DNA from: an uncultured Collinsella sp.
GTDB lineage: Bacteria; Actinomycetota; Coriobacteriia; Coriobacteriales; Coriobacteriaceae
DNA length: 20,681 nucleotides
Assembly (NCBI GenBank): GCA_900546775.1
Contig: UREM01000036.1
Location: 1-20,681 of the forward strand
Direction: 5' to 3'
A program made the translations under genes and the position numbers. The notes below the pieces were generated by a model that did not search any database, had not been told where the DNA came from, and saw only the letters and a program-made list of their open reading frames with translations. Shown piece after piece: positions 7,622-15,646 of this stretch (its first letter is position 1; every line of letters starts with the position of its first letter).

Positions 7622-7651
7622 TTGGCGTGTGGTGGGCCCCTGGGCTAGAAT
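7622..7651 (+). promoter_or_regulatory. Predicted holA promoter
   Basis: TTGGCG (7622-7627) and TAGAAT (7646-7651) are spaced by 18 bases in the 78-base gap between comEC and holA. The -10 is preceded by GGGC, like the other -10 boxes in this window. It would give a leader of about 34 bases that includes the strong holA ribosome-binding site. Confidence 0.5.
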
Positions 7652-7691
7652 GGCACGGAACGAATGCGAAGGCCTGCGGGAGGGGAGCGCA

Positions 7692-8654
7692 ATGTCCGAA
7701 ACCGGTTTGCTGCCGGCATATCTGATCGTCGGTACCGACGGAGTTAAGCGCGATCACGCCGTCTCGCGTATGAAAGCGCGTCTGGAAAAGTCGGGTATGG
7801 TCGAGTTCAACCTCGACGAGCGAGACATGACCAAGGACCCCGATATCGAGTCCATTATCGGATCGCTTAACACCTTTCCGATGGGCAGCGAGTTTCGTCT
7901 GGTAATCCTCGATGGCTGCTCAAAGCTCGCCAAGGCGGTCTCGGAGCCGCTCGTTGGGTATCTGGCGAGTCCCAGCCCCACTACGGTCTGCCTCATCATC
8001 GCCGACTCACTTGCCAAGAATACGCGCCTGTATAAGGCAATCGCCAAGATCGACAAGAAGGCTATCGTCGATTGCTCGGGTACCAAGCGCTGGGAACTGC
8101 CGCGCCGTGTTCAGCAGATGGCGACGCAGCGCGGTAAGTCGATTTCGACGGCGGCCGCCGAGGAGCTCGTCTCGCGTTCGGGCGAAAACACGCGCATGCT
8201 CGATAACGACTTGGCTAAGCTTGCCCAGATGGTCGAGGCGCCCCAGATTGAGCTTGCCGACGTTGAGCGCTGGATTGTCCGTACGGCCGAGGTTCAACCC
8301 TGGGACTTTCTCAATGCGGTCTCGGCCCGTGACATGCGACGCTCGCTCGAGCTCTTCAATCTACTGCCCGCCAAGAGCTATGTGTGGACTTACACATTGC
8401 TGTGCGGCCGCATCCGCGAGCTTATCGTTGCCAAGGCGCTCGAGGCGCGCGGACAGGGTCGTGAGCTGGCCGCAACACTTAAGCTCCAGTCCTGGCAGGT
8501 CAAGAATCACCTGACCTGGGCACGTCGCTTTTCTATGGCAGAGCTCGTTGCCGCGCTCGAGGGCGCGGTCGATGTGGAGCTCGCGCTGAAGGGTTCGGCC
8601 GATTCTCAGACCGCGCTTTTGCTCTGGATTACGAACATCTTGAGAAAATCGTGA
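7692..8654 (+). CDS. holA: DNA polymerase III delta subunit
   Basis: The delta subunit of the clamp loader, which opens the beta sliding clamp at replication forks. The 320-residue protein begins LLPAYLIVGTDGVKRDHAVSRM, with a degenerate P-loop region, and has the acidic stretch and LDGCSKLAKAV block. The C-terminal half contains ISTAAAEELVSRSGENTRMLDNDLAKLA and KGSADSQTALLLWITNILRKS, typical of the actinobacterial and Firmicute HolA family. ATG at 7692 has an excellent GGGAGGGGAG at 7678-7687. An upstream GTG at 7629 lies inside the promoter region and was rejected. The position between comEC and rpsT is conserved in many Gram-positive genomes and supports the call. Confidence 0.93.
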   Translation: MSETGLLPAYLIVGTDGVKRDHAVSRMKARLEKSGMVEFNLDERDMTKDPDIESIIGSLNTFPMGSEFRLVILDGCSKLAKAVSEPLVGYLASPSPTTVCLIIADSLAKNTRLYKAIAKIDKKAIVDCSGTKRWELPRRVQQMATQRGKSISTAAAEELVSRSGENTRMLDNDLAKLAQMVEAPQIELADVERWIVRTAEVQPWDFLNAVSARDMRRSLELFNLLPAKSYVWTYTLLCGRIRELIVAKALEARGQGRELAATLKLQSWQVKNHLTWARRFSMAELVAALEGAVDVELALKGSADSQTALLLWITNILRKS

Positions 8655-8703
8655 TGATACCTGCCTATTTGACAAATTCGTTCTATCCCTTTGAGGGGGA
8701 GCG

Positions 8704-8712
8704 TGCTATAGT
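8704..8712 (+). promoter_or_regulatory. Extended -10 promoter of rpsT
   Basis: TG-C-TATAGT at 8704-8712 is a strong extended -10 box. A perfect TTGACA at 8669-8674 is 32 bases upstream, too far to be its -35. Transcription would start near 8719 and give a leader of about 70 bases. Confidence 0.6.
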
Positions 8713-8722
8713 AGGCGCTTGC

Positions 8723-8760
8723 ATGACCTCACCGTGTCTCAGAGGTGTCATACATTTTTT
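8723..8760 (+). promoter_or_regulatory. Hairpin plus T-run in the rpsT leader, possible attenuator
   Basis: ATGA+CCTC (8723-8730) pairs with GAGG (8742-8745) and, after a two-base bulge, TCAT (8748-8751). Six T follow at 8755-8760, and the rpsT Shine-Dalgarno sequence lies just beyond. The arrangement resembles a weak intrinsic terminator inside the leader of a ribosomal protein gene. S20 is known to control its own synthesis in E. coli, but whether this structure does that here is an inference. Confidence 0.35.
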
Positions 8761-8787
8761 GCAAGGAACTCGAAAGGAACTCCAGAA

Positions 8788-9054
8788 GTGGCAAACATCA
8801 AGTCTCAGAAGAAGCGTATCCGCACCAATGAGGCAGCTCGCATGCGTAACAAGGCTGTCAAGTCCGAGCTCAAGACGCTGACCAAGCACGTCCAGTCTGC
8901 CGTCGCCGAGGGCGACGCCGAGAAGGCCCAGGCTGCCCTCAAGACCGTCACCAAGCGTCTCGATATGGCTGCCGCCAAGCATGTTATCCACAAGAACCAG
9001 GCTTCCAACCGCAAGTCCGGTCTTGCCAAGCTCGTGAACAGCATCAACGCCTAA
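8788..9054 (+). CDS. rpsT: Ribosomal protein S20
   Basis: A primary 16S rRNA-binding protein of the small ribosomal subunit. The 88-residue, very basic protein starts [20 protein letters not shown], the classic S20 N-terminus, and ends [19 protein letters not shown], equally typical. It uses GTG at 8788, with AAAGGAA (8773-8779) about 8 bases upstream. The frame stays open further upstream through the leader hairpin, but homology begins exactly at this GTG. It is monocistronic here, with its own promoter and terminator. Non-ATG starts also occur in enterobacterial rpsT. Confidence 0.98.
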   Translation: MANIKSQKKRIRTNEAARMRNKAVKSELKTLTKHVQSAVAEGDAEKAQAALKTVTKRLDMAAAKHVIHKNQASNRKSGLAKLVNSINA

Positions 9055-9088
9055 GTTGTAAATTTCACACCACACAGATTGCGCGCAT

Positions 9089-9125
9089 AAATGGAGCCTG
9101 TTTTATGGAACAGGCTCCATTTTTT
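9089..9125 (+). terminator. Intrinsic terminator after rpsT
   Basis: AAATGGAGCCTGTT (9089-9102) pairs perfectly with AACAGGCTCCATTT (9109-9122) around a six-base TTATGG loop and runs into a T-tract (9120-9125). It begins 35 bases after the rpsT stop. The A-rich upstream side means that it could also act on the opposite strand. Confidence 0.95.
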
Positions 9126-9128
9126 GTA

Positions 9129-9143
9129 CCGCTCGGGTAAGAT
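9129..9143 (+). promoter_or_regulatory. Predicted lepA promoter, possibly giving a leaderless message
   Basis: CCGCTCGGGTAAGAT holds the -10 hexamer TAAGAT at 9138-9143, directly after the rpsT terminator. It ends only 7 bases before the lepA ATG at 9151, so the first transcribed base would fall on or next to the A of the start codon. The 11 bases CCGCTCGGGTA recur exactly before dnaJ (13247-13257). No clear -35 is visible. Confidence 0.45.
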
Positions 9144-9150
9144 AGTCCGC

Positions 9151-10962
9151 ATGAATACTTCAATTGACATTTCCCACATCCGCAACTTCTCAATCGTTGC
9201 GCACATCGACCATGGCAAGTCCACGATCAGCGATCGCATCCTCGAGCTCACCCATACCGTCGACGAACGCGACATGGAGTCGCAGCTGCTCGACACCATG
9301 GATATCGAGCGCGAGCGCGGCATCACGATCAAGTCCAATGCCGTTCGCGTGTCCTATGACGCCGACGATGGCGAGACGTATCAGTTCAATCTGATCGATA
9401 CGCCGGGCCACGTTGACTTTACCTATGAGGTCTCGCGCTCGCTGGCAGCCTGTGAGGGCGCGGTGCTCGTTGTCGACGCCACGCAGGGCGTCGAGGCGCA
9501 GACCGTCTCCAACGCGACGCTCGCCATGAACGCCAATCTGGACATTGTGCCGGCCATCAACAAGATCGACCTGCCCTCTGCCCATCCCGATGAGGTTAAG
9601 ACCGAGATCGAGGATGACCTGGCGATTCCTGCCGATGATGCCGTGTGTGTCTCGGGCAAGACCGGCGAGGGCATCCATGATCTGCTGGAGTCCATTGTCT
9701 TTTTGATCTCGCCTCCCAAGGGCGATGCAAATGCCCCTCTCAAGGCACTTATTCTGGATTCGTACTTCGACGAGTATCGTGGCGTCGTCGCCACGGTGCG
9801 CGTCTTTGACGGCTCCATCAAAAAGGGCGATACCCTGCGCATGATGCAGGCAGAGGGCGACTTTTTGGTCGACGGCGTGGGTGTCAAGCGTCCTGCCGAG
9901 ACCCCGGTTGACGCGCTGACGGTTGGCGAGGTCGGCTATGTGGTCACGGGCCTGAAGGACCCCGAGGCCGTTCGCGTGGGCGACACCCTTACCTGGGCGT
10001 CGAACCCCTGCCCCGAGCCGCTTCCGGGTTACCGCGAGGCCAAGCCCATGGTCTATACGGGCCTGTTCCCAATCGATAACAAGGACTACGAGAACCTGCG
10101 TGACGCGCTCGATAAGCTGCACGTTAACGACCCATCGTTGGTGTGGGAGCCCGAGACCTCGGTGGCGCTCGGCTTTGGCTTCCGCGTGGGCTTCTTGGGC
10201 CTGCTACACATGGAAGTCGTCAAGGAACGCCTGGAGCGCGAATTCAACCTGGACCTCATTGCCACGAGCCCCTCGGTCGACTATCACGTCTACAAGACCG
10301 ACGGCGAGATGATCGATGTCCGCAGTCCGCAGGACCTTCCCGAGGCCACGCGCATCGAGCGTATCGAGGAACCCTACCTCAAGGCAAAGATCATCTGCCC
10401 GCCTGAGTACACGGGTGCCGTCATGCAGCTCGCCATCGAGCACCGCGGCGTCACGACCGACATGATCCACCTCACGAGCAAATCGGTCGAGATGCGCTTC
10501 GATATGCCGCTCGCCGAGCTCATCTTGGACTTCTTTGACCAGCTCAAGAGCCGTACCAAGGGTTATGCCTCGCTCGACTACGAGTTCAACGAGTACCGTC
10601 CCTCCGAGCTCGTTAAGCTCGATATCTTGCTTTCGGGCGATGAGGTGGACGCGCTGTCGTTTATCGTCCACAAGGACAAGGCCTATGGCCTGGCCCGTGG
10701 CCTGTGCGACAAGCTTAAGGAGATCATCCCGCGTCAGCTGTTCGAGGTGCCCATCCAGGGTGCTATCGGCAACAAGATTATTGCCCGCTCCACCGTCAAG
10801 GCGCGTCGCAAGGACGTACTTGCCAAGTGCTACGGCGGCGATATCTCGCGTAAGCGCAAGCTGCTCGAGAAGCAGAAAGAGGGCAAGAAGCGCATGAAGG
10901 CCATCGGATCGGTCGAGGTCCCGCAGGAGGCCTTTATGGCGATCCTCAAGGTGGACGAGTAG
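9151..10962 (+). CDS. lepA: Elongation factor 4 (LepA), ribosome back-translocating GTPase
   Basis: A ribosome-associated GTPase linked to translational fidelity and 30S maturation. The 603-residue protein has the G1 loop AHIDHGKST at 17-25, the RGITI switch near 56-60, DTPGHVDF at 83-90 and NKID at 137-140. EF-G-like domains follow ([15 protein letters not shown]), and the LepA-specific C-terminus has [24 protein letters not shown] at 9151 gives the normal N-terminus. An upstream in-frame ATG at 9091 lies inside the rpsT terminator and was rejected. There is no convincing Shine-Dalgarno before 9151, consistent with a leaderless message. The rpsT-lepA-hemW order matches many Gram-positive genomes, with a dus gene inserted before hemW. 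Confidence 0.98.
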   Translation: MNTSIDISHIRNFSIVAHIDHGKSTISDRILELTHTVDERDMESQLLDTMDIERERGITIKSNAVRVSYDADDGETYQFNLIDTPGHVDFTYEVSRSLAACEGAVLVVDATQGVEAQTVSNATLAMNANLDIVPAINKIDLPSAHPDEVKTEIEDDLAIPADDAVCVSGKTGEGIHDLLESIVFLISPPKGDANAPLKALILDSYFDEYRGVVATVRVFDGSIKKGDTLRMMQAEGDFLVDGVGVKRPAETPVDALTVGEVGYVVTGLKDPEAVRVGDTLTWASNPCPEPLPGYREAKPMVYTGLFPIDNKDYENLRDALDKLHVNDPSLVWEPETSVALGFGFRVGFLGLLHMEVVKERLEREFNLDLIATSPSVDYHVYKTDGEMIDVRSPQDLPEATRIERIEEPYLKAKIICPPEYTGAVMQLAIEHRGVTTDMIHLTSKSVEMRFDMPLAELILDFFDQLKSRTKGYASLDYEFNEYRPSELVKLDILLSGDEVDALSFIVHKDKAYGLARGLCDKLKEIIPRQLFEVPIQGAIGNKIIARSTVKARRKDVLAKCYGGDISRKRKLLEKQKEGKKRMKAIGSVEVPQEAFMAILKVDE

Positions 10963-10966
10963 GTCT

Positions 10967-12010
10967 ATGGTGCTTTCTGAATACAGCAAGCGGCTGCTGG
11001 GCGCCTATGCCGAGCAGCCGTTCCTTATGGCTCCCATGGCGGGTGTGACCGACCCTGCCTACCGCATCATGTGCCGCCGCCGCGGTGCCAACCTTGCCTA
11101 CAGCGAGATGGTGAGCGTGGCAGGCCTTGCCTATGCCAGCAACAAAACGTGGCGCCTGGTGCTGCCGGCCGACGAGGAGCAGCAGATTTGCGTGCAGCTC
11201 TTTGGCTCCAAGCCCGATCAATTTGCGAGTGCCGTCGCCGCCGTCGAGGAGCGCGTTGGCGATCGCCTGTCGCTCATCGATATCAATATGGCATGTCCCG
11301 CCCGCAAGGTCGTTACCAAGGGCGAGGGCTCGGCGCTCATGCGCACGCCCGACCTGGCGGAGAAGATCGTCGAGGCGACGGTGGGCGCGGCGCACGTGCC
11401 CGTGACCGTCAAGATTCGCAAGGGCTTTTATGCTGAGGACCGTAATGCCGCGACGTTTGCCCAGATGCTCGAAGGCGCCGGTGCCGCCGCGGTGGCGGTG
11501 CATGGCCGCTGCGCCACGCAGCTCTATACGGGCCAGGCCGATTGGTCGGTCGTCGATGAGGTTGCCGACGCCGTTGAGATTCCCGTGATCGGTTCGGGCG
11601 ATGTGTTCTCGGCTGAGGATGCGGCGGAGCGTCTGCGCAGCTCCGACGCCCGTGCCGTGTTTATCGCGCGCGGTATCTATGGCAATCCTTGGGTGTTCGG
11701 CGATGCTCGCGCCCTTGCGTTCGACGCCACGCCGGTGCCGTCTCGCACCTCGGTCGAGCGTCTGGATGCCCTGCGCGAGCACCTGACGCTTACGCACGAG
11801 CTGTTGCCGCTCATGTCGCGTGCCCGTACGTACGCAAGCTGGTATCTCAAGGGCATGCCCCATGCTGCCGCCTGGCGCGCCCAGGTGGTGCGCTGCTCCA
11901 CATACGAGGAGTTCATGGCGTTGGTCGATGATATCGAGCGCGATGTGGTGGCCTGCGAGGCCGCACTTGCAGCTGGCGAGTCGGTGCCCGCCCATCCGCT
12001 GGAGGCCTAA
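10967..12010 (+). CDS. tRNA-dihydrouridine synthase (Dus family, DusB-like)
   Basis: A flavoenzyme that reduces specific uridines of tRNA to dihydrouridine using NADPH and FMN. The 347-residue protein has MAPMAGVTDPAYR at 21-33. The catalytic cysteine is at 110 in IDINMACPARKV, where the family usually has INMGCP, so the glycine is changed to alanine. It also has VTVKIRKGF, AVHGRCATQLYTGQADW and VIGSGDVFS, all expected FMN-barrel motifs, and a C-terminal helical tRNA-binding part. ATG at 10967 is four bases after the lepA stop. No strong Shine-Dalgarno is seen, so it is probably coupled to lepA. Assignment to the DusB subgroup is from overall similarity and is less sure than the family. Confidence 0.93.
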   Translation: MVLSEYSKRLLGAYAEQPFLMAPMAGVTDPAYRIMCRRRGANLAYSEMVSVAGLAYASNKTWRLVLPADEEQQICVQLFGSKPDQFASAVAAVEERVGDRLSLIDINMACPARKVVTKGEGSALMRTPDLAEKIVEATVGAAHVPVTVKIRKGFYAEDRNAATFAQMLEGAGAAAVAVHGRCATQLYTGQADWSVVDEVADAVEIPVIGSGDVFSAEDAAERLRSSDARAVFIARGIYGNPWVFGDARALAFDATPVPSRTSVERLDALREHLTLTHELLPLMSRARTYASWYLKGMPHAAAWRAQVVRCSTYEEFMALVDDIERDVVACEAALAAGESVPAHPLEA

Positions 12011-12012
12011 GG

Positions 12013-13245
12013 GTGGCCGTTACCGCACTGTATGTGCACGTACCGTTTTGCGCTCAAAAATGCCGCTATTGCGACTTTGACTCGCGCAGCTTTGCCCCGT
12101 GCGACCTGGACGCTGCGCTCAATGCCTATTTTGAGCAGTTGTATGCGCGGCTCGATGCCTTTGGCAACGCTGGGGCACTCAGGCAGATCCGCACAGTCTA
12201 CGTAGGCGGCGGCACGCCGTCGCTGGCAGGGGAGCGCCTGGTAGAACTTGCCCGTCGTATCTCCATGTGGTGCAAGCCCGTTGAGTTTACCTGCGAGGCC
12301 AATCCCGAGTCGCTGACTGCTGAGCTCGCCACCGCGCTTGCCGAGGCGGGCGTCACGCGCATCTCTCTGGGCGTGCAAACCCTCGACAATACCGAGCTGG
12401 CTGCTATTGGCCGCATTCACGATGCTAATCGGGCACTTGCGGCTATCGCGACGGTGAAGGACGCTGGCCTCGATGTGTCGTGCGACCTGATGTGCGGCCT
12501 TCCCGGGCAGACGGCCGCAAGCTGGCGGAGCACGCTCGATGGCGTGCTGGCGGCGGCGCCGCATCATGTATCGGTGTACCCGCTCACGCTCGAGGAGGGG
12601 ACGCCCCTTTATCGCATGGCGTGCCGCGACGAGTCGCTCGAGCCTGATGAGGATTTTCAGGCCGCATGCATGGACGTGGCACGCGAGCTCCTGGGTGCGG
12701 CCGGTTATCACCCCTATGAGGTGGCAAGCTATGCGCTCGACGGCCATGAGTGCGCCCATAACATTGCCTACTGGACCGGACGGGGCTACCTGGACCTGGG
12801 TCGTTCTGCCGCGGGTATGCTCGATGCCGAGGATTTCGACCGTCTTGCAGGTTTGTTCCCCGGCGTGTCTGCTCGAGGCGATGCGTACCGTGTGCGTCTG
12901 GTGCAACGCGACGATGACGCGACGGCGTTCGAGGCCGAATATCTGTCGCAGCGCGAGGCTGTCGCCGAAGACTTGATGCTCGCTTGTCGCATGACGCGCG
13001 GTGTTGCGTCCGACCTGTTGGCTCGTGCAGCTTGCGTCATCCCAACGGGCGAGCTGGCAGCTGCCTGCGATCGTGCGCTCGAATTGGATCTTGCCACTTG
13101 GGTGCCCGAGACGCTCTGGGGTCATGAGGGACCCTTCACTACGGCAGATGTCGTCGCGGGCCATGTTCGAGCTCGTCTGGCGCCGACCCATCTGGGCTGG
13201 CTCGATGGAAATGTTCTGTTCGAGCTGTTTTGGGATCTAGCTTAG
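12013..13245 (+). CDS. hemW: Radical SAM heme chaperone HemW
   Basis: A radical SAM protein that binds heme and transfers it to target proteins. It is often mis-named oxygen-independent coproporphyrinogen oxidase. The 410-residue protein opens ALYVHVPFCAQKCRYCDFDS, with the cluster cysteines at 13, 17 and 20. The residue after CxxxCxxC is Asp-Phe, without the extra cysteine of true HemN, which favours HemW. GGGTPS (65-70), ISLGVQTLDN, DLMCGLPGQT and the HemN-type C-terminal domain follow. GTG at 12013 lies two bases after the dus stop, and the GGAGG at 12000-12004 is close enough to serve as a ribosome-binding site. The Collinsella-type gut lifestyle fits an anaerobic heme-handling role, but that is inference. 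Confidence 0.93.
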   Translation: MAVTALYVHVPFCAQKCRYCDFDSRSFAPCDLDAALNAYFEQLYARLDAFGNAGALRQIRTVYVGGGTPSLAGERLVELARRISMWCKPVEFTCEANPESLTAELATALAEAGVTRISLGVQTLDNTELAAIGRIHDANRALAAIATVKDAGLDVSCDLMCGLPGQTAASWRSTLDGVLAAAPHHVSVYPLTLEEGTPLYRMACRDESLEPDEDFQAACMDVARELLGAAGYHPYEVASYALDGHECAHNIAYWTGRGYLDLGRSAAGMLDAEDFDRLAGLFPGVSARGDAYRVRLVQRDDDATAFEAEYLSQREAVAEDLMLACRMTRGVASDLLARAACVIPTGELAAACDRALELDLATWVPETLWGHEGPFTTADVVAGHVRARLAPTHLGWLDGNVLFELFWDLA

Positions 13246-13246
13246 G

Positions 13247-13261
13247 CCGCTCGGGTAGAAT
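13247..13261 (+). promoter_or_regulatory. Predicted promoter of the first dnaJ gene
   Basis: CCGCTCGGGTAGAAT holds the -10 hexamer TAGAAT at 13256-13261 and shares CCGCTCGGGTA exactly with the lepA promoter. A weak TTGGGA (13230-13235) is 20 bases upstream. The start site would be near 13268, with AGGAGG (13289-13294) in the leader. No CIRCE (TTAGCACTC-N9-GAGTGCTAA) or HAIR-type inverted repeat is visible here. Confidence 0.45.
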
Positions 13262-13303
13262 TACCGGAATATATACGCTGCTGTGAGCAGGAGGTTGCCG
13301 CGC

Positions 13304-14407
13304 ATGGCGACGATGAACGAAAAAGATTACTACGAGATTCTGGGTGTCTCCAAGGACGCCACCTCGCGTGATATTCAAAAGGCCTTCCAGCAAAAGGCCC
13401 GTAAGCTCCATCCGGACGTCAACAAAGAACCGGATGCCGAGGAAAAGTTTAAAGAGGTTTCCGAGGCCTACGCCGTGCTTTCGGATGAGCAAAAACGTGC
13501 GCGCTACGACGCCATGCGATCTGGCAATCCCTTTGCCGGTGCTCCTACGGCTTCGCCCTATGGTGGCGGCTACGCCGGCAGCACGGGCTATGGCAATCCC
13601 TTTGAGGGCGGCTTTCCCTTTGGTGGCGCCTGGGGCCAGCAGCGTCGCGGGCAGGCTGCCTACAATCCCGAGAACGGCGCCAACGTGGTCGTCGATATCA
13701 AGCTCGACGCCAAGGAGGCCAAGAGCGGTGCCCACAAGACCGTTCGATATACCCGCTTTGACACCTGCGGGCATTGTGGCGGATCGGGCTCCGTTTCTTC
13801 AGAGCATGCCCACACCTGTCCGAGCTGCGGTGGCCGCGGCCACATCGACGTCGACCTGTCCTTCCTGTTTGGTGCGGGCACGTTCCAGTCGGTCTGCCCC
13901 GAGTGCGGCGGTTCCGGTAAGGTCGTGGCCGACCCCTGCCCCGATTGCGGTGGCAGCGGGCGAACCCGTGTGACCTCCGAGCAGACGATTGAGTTTCCTG
14001 CCGGCACGCACGATGGCGACGAGGTCCGCATTAGCGGCATGGGCCACGCAGGCACTAACGGTGCCGCGGGCGGCGACCTGGTCGGCCGCGCCCATGTTGA
14101 GGCCGAGCGCTTGGAAGGCAAAGCTCGTACTGGCTTTTACCTGATGGGCATTGTGGCGCCGTTTTTGGTGCTGTCGGCCATCTCGGGCGTGTTCTCGGCC
14201 TTTGCCATGATGTGCTTTATTCCGTTTGCCATGGGCCTGTTCATGGTGCTCTCGGACGGCGTGCTTCATCGCAGCCTGCTGTGGTGGAAACGCGGCGCGA
14301 TGCAGTTTGCCAACGGTTTTGCCAACGGCTTCATGTTCGCACTCGTGTCGGTTTGGTTTGCGAGCTGCTCGCAGCGTGCCATGCTTTCGCCGTACGGAAT
14401 GTACTAA
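13304..14407 (+). CDS. DnaJ-like co-chaperone with zinc finger and C-terminal membrane segments
   Basis: The 367-residue protein has a full J domain (about 7-70) with the catalytic HPD at 36-38, then a Gly/Phe-rich region (73-112). Half of C-terminal domain I follows, then four CxxCxGxG-type zinc motifs (C155, C172, C198 and C212 starts), and the rest of domain I to about 266. Domain II is then missing. In its place is a hydrophobic C-terminus with likely helices near 278-298, 300-318 and 340-354, and a short tail. It would therefore be a membrane-anchored Hsp40 that recruits DnaK. ATG at 13304 follows AGGAGG (13289-13294). A GTG at 13283 precedes that site and was rejected. The frame is uninterrupted, so this is not an obvious frameshift. 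It lies directly before a normal dnaJ. Confidence 0.88.
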   Translation: MATMNEKDYYEILGVSKDATSRDIQKAFQQKARKLHPDVNKEPDAEEKFKEVSEAYAVLSDEQKRARYDAMRSGNPFAGAPTASPYGGGYAGSTGYGNPFEGGFPFGGAWGQQRRGQAAYNPENGANVVVDIKLDAKEAKSGAHKTVRYTRFDTCGHCGGSGSVSSEHAHTCPSCGGRGHIDVDLSFLFGAGTFQSVCPECGGSGKVVADPCPDCGGSGRTRVTSEQTIEFPAGTHDGDEVRISGMGHAGTNGAAGGDLVGRAHVEAERLEGKARTGFYLMGIVAPFLVLSAISGVFSAFAMMCFIPFAMGLFMVLSDGVLHRSLLWWKRGAMQFANGFANGFMFALVSVWFASCSQRAMLSPYGMY

Positions 14408-14421
14408 CATCAAACCCTCTG

Positions 14422-14449
14422 TTTGCGGCCGCCCCAGCTTGGGTATAGG
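14422..14449 (+). promoter_or_regulatory. Possible promoter of the second dnaJ gene
   Basis: TTTGCG (14422-14427) and TATAGG (14444-14449) are spaced by 16 bases in the 81-base gap between the two dnaJ genes. GGG precedes the -10, as at lepA and the first dnaJ. It would give a leader of about 32 bases that includes GGAAGGA. Confidence 0.4.
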
Positions 14450-14488
14450 ACGCACTGTGACAATAATGAAAGTCGGAAGGATTCGGTC

Positions 14489-15637
14489 GTGTCGGAAAAT
14501 AGGGATTACTACGAGGTACTTGGCGTCGAAAAGGATGCCGACGCGCGGACGATTAAGCGCGCGTTTCTAAAGAAGGCCCGTACCGTACACCCGGACGTTT
14601 CGGACGACCCCGAGGCCGAGGCCAAGTTCAAAGAGCTCAACGAGGCATATTCCGTTCTTTCCGATGAGCAGAAGCGTGCAAACTACGACCGCTACGGCAC
14701 CGCGGACGGCCCTGGTGGTTCGGGCTATGTCGACATCAACGATATCTTTGGTGGCATGGGCATGGACGACCTGTTCTCGTCGTTTTTTGGCGGCGGTGCC
14801 GGTGGTGGTGCCCGCAGCCGTCGTGAGCGTCGTCGCGGACGTGACATGGCCATCTCGCTTTCGGTGACGCTCGAGGAGGCGGCGCTCGGCTGCAAAAAGA
14901 CGATCAGCTATGATCGCCTTGCTCCTTGCGAGGACTGCAACGGTACCGGTAGGGCCGAGGGTGCACAGGAAAAGCAGTGCAGCCGTTGCCACGGCACGGG
15001 CTATGTCACGACGGTCCAGCGTTCGTTCTTGGGCCAGGTCCAGTCCTCTTCGCCTTGCCCCGACTGCCACGGCGAGGGCACGGTCATCGATCATCCCTGC
15101 GAGACCTGCGATGGTCAGGGCCGCACGCCTTCCCACGAAAAGATCGACATCGATATTCCCGCCGGCGTTTCGACCGGCCGCCAGCTGCGCGTGAGCGGCT
15201 TTGGCGAGGCCGGCCTTCGCGGCGAGCCCTCGGGCGACCTGATCGTCAACGTTCGCGTCGCCGACCACGAGCGCTTTAAGCGCAACGGCGACGACCTGTA
15301 CCTCGTGAGCGATATCTCGATTGCGCAGGCGGCTCTCGGCTGCGAGATCGAGGTCGAGGGCATTATGCCTGACGAGGTCGTTAAGGTCACGGTCCCCGCC
15401 GGCACGCAGTACGACGACACCGTGAGCGTCGGTAACTTCGGCATGCCCCGCATTGGCGGTGGCGGCTCGCGTGGCCGCCTGGTCGTTCAGCTGCGCGTGC
15501 TCGTTCCCACGAGCCTTTCGGCCAAGCAGCGCGACCTGCTCGAGGCCTTCGCCGCCGAGTCCGGCGACGACGTCGCTCCCGGCAAGATATCGGTTACCGA
15601 TCGCATCAAGAGTGCCCTCGACGACATCCTCGATTAA
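14489..15637 (+). CDS. dnaJ: Chaperone DnaJ, canonical type I
   Basis: Hsp40 partner of DnaK: it binds unfolded proteins and stimulates DnaK ATPase. The 382-residue protein has all type I parts: the J domain with HPD at 34-36, a G/F region (about 70-108), a zinc domain with cysteine pairs at 147/150, 164/167, 190/193 and 204/207, and then C-terminal domains I and II. ERFKRNGDDLY and GFGEAGLRGEPSGDL are recognisable, followed by a short C-terminal helix. GTG at 14489 is preceded by GGAAGGA (14475-14481), 7 bases away. Its J domain resembles that of the preceding gene, so the two are paralogues. There is no grpE or dnaK next to it. It is followed by mtaB, as dnaJ often is in Firmicutes after prmA and rsmE, which are absent here. 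Confidence 0.95.
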   Translation: MSENRDYYEVLGVEKDADARTIKRAFLKKARTVHPDVSDDPEAEAKFKELNEAYSVLSDEQKRANYDRYGTADGPGGSGYVDINDIFGGMGMDDLFSSFFGGGAGGGARSRRERRRGRDMAISLSVTLEEAALGCKKTISYDRLAPCEDCNGTGRAEGAQEKQCSRCHGTGYVTTVQRSFLGQVQSSSPCPDCHGEGTVIDHPCETCDGQGRTPSHEKIDIDIPAGVSTGRQLRVSGFGEAGLRGEPSGDLIVNVRVADHERFKRNGDDLYLVSDISIAQAALGCEIEVEGIMPDEVVKVTVPAGTQYDDTVSVGNFGMPRIGGGGSRGRLVVQLRVLVPTSLSAKQRDLLEAFAAESGDDVAPGKISVTDRIKSALDDILD

Positions 15638-15646
15638 GGAGCCCGC

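Noticed and set aside
7613..7622. Perfect 10-base palindrome ACGACGTCGT at the comEC stop
   Set aside because: Short GC-rich palindromes of this size are expected by chance in such a window and it overlaps coding sequence.
8669..8674. Perfect TTGACA as a -35 for rpsT
   Set aside because: It is 32 bases from the TATAGT box, far from the 16-18 required, and no -10 lies at the proper distance. The extended -10 alone explains the promoter better.
13246..13303. Search for CIRCE or HAIR heat-shock operators before the dnaJ genes
   Set aside because: No inverted repeat of either type is present in the gaps before either dnaJ gene.
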